Assembly: GCF_024054565.1 (NCBI RefSeq)
Contig: NZ_JAMXLR010000006.1
Coordinates: 124,001 to 188,000 of the forward strand
Length of the DNA stretch: 64,000 nucleotides
Reading direction: 5' to 3'
Source of the DNA: Aeoliella straminimaris
GTDB lineage: Bacteria; Planctomycetota; Planctomycetia; Pirellulales; Lacipirellulaceae
Shown: in pieces, positions 63,876 to 64,000 of the stretch
Numbering within the stretch: position 1 is the stretch's first letter
How the letters are laid out: the number at the start of each line of letters is the position of its first letter
Position numbers and translations under genes: made by a program
Notes under the pieces: generated by a model
Database searches by the model: none
What the model was told of the DNA's origin: nothing
The model's input: only the letters and a program-made list of their open reading frames with translations

Positions 63876-64000
63876 CACGGTCGGACGATACAACTGAGAA
63901 CCGCATCTGCTACAAGGTATGGCTTGAGATTGAGCGACACGACGAACTCACCGACGCGAGCGAGACCCTAGACGCACCGGGAGGCGCCCTGGCGAAGTTT
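63872..64000 (+). CDS. protein of unknown function, N-terminal part (runs off window)
   Basis: ATG at 63872, overlapping the methylase stop (ATGA), with AAGGAGG upstream. The 43 visible residues (MTRSDDTTENRICYKVWLEIERHDELTDASETL...) are acidic and beta-like; the K-V-W-L-E-I-E start resembles small proteins in plasmid operons. Too short to name. Confidence 0.7.
   Translation, partial: MTRSDDTTENRICYKVWLEIERHDELTDASETLDAPGGALAKF

Overview
The window looks like a chromosome of a planctomycete (Pirellulales-like, high GC). The signs are three PEP-CTERM secreted proteins, a DUF1559-type protein at the left edge, a long PknB-like kinase fused to TPR repeats, and a planctomycete-style ECF sigma factor. 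No taxonomy search was possible, so this is inference from gene families.

Layout. 1-17 kb is an ordinary chromosomal background: DUF1559-like protein, alkaline phosphatase, YtcJ-type amidohydrolase, HEAT-repeat exported protein, glutamate-cysteine ligase, three PEP-CTERM genes each with its own terminator, a SulP transporter, and a YCII / PhnB-VOC / DoxX group. 17-20.3 kb is a more AT-rich two-gene module (an Abi_C-type protein and a PD-(D/E)XK-like nuclease) bracketed by 38-bp inverted copies of a dispersed repeat. At 21.3-21.6 kb lies tmRNA (ssrA). A tyrosine recombinase gene ends inside the tmRNA 3' end and is paired with an excisionase-like gene, so everything to the right is probably an integrated genomic island. 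Its far end was not found before 64 kb.

Island part 1 (23.4-46.6 kb) looks like a large defence locus. It has a divergent Ser/Thr kinase-TPR protein, a MerR-type HTH protein, a P-loop ATPase with a Cys cluster, an unrecognised 586-residue protein, a type I-like methyltransferase with a degenerate HsdR-like N-terminus, an HsdS-like specificity subunit, and a 2060-residue protein that joins a possible nuclease motif, a HerA/FtsK ATPase and a C-terminal Ser/Thr kinase. No HsdR translocase is present. On the opposite strand follow AddB- and AddA-like helicase-nuclease genes. The five-gene core (27.0-40.6 kb) is tightly packed, with gaps of 3-13 bases and one overlap. Its domain content recalls MADS (methylation-associated defence) and, by size and order, the DndF/G/H restriction proteins, but the arrangement matches nothing I can name with certainty.

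Island part 2 (46.7-64 kb) is plasmid- or phage-like: a DUF6573-like gene, a DUF932 gene, two paralogous small proteins, an RlaP-like nucleotidyltransferase, a second-type methionyl-tRNA synthetase, a dual-specificity-like phosphatase, a sigma factor, an NYN nuclease, a circularly permuted von Willebrand A protein, an Api92-like (DUF1281) gene, a gp88-like gene and a DNA methylase. Two gene-free stretches (48.5-49.0 and 54.15-55.35 kb) are packed with strong hairpins. Two genes at 61.4 and 62.1 kb share a leader hairpin with the same 12-base loop core but different stem sequences. This hairpin pair, the defence core and the permuted vWA protein are the most interesting items.
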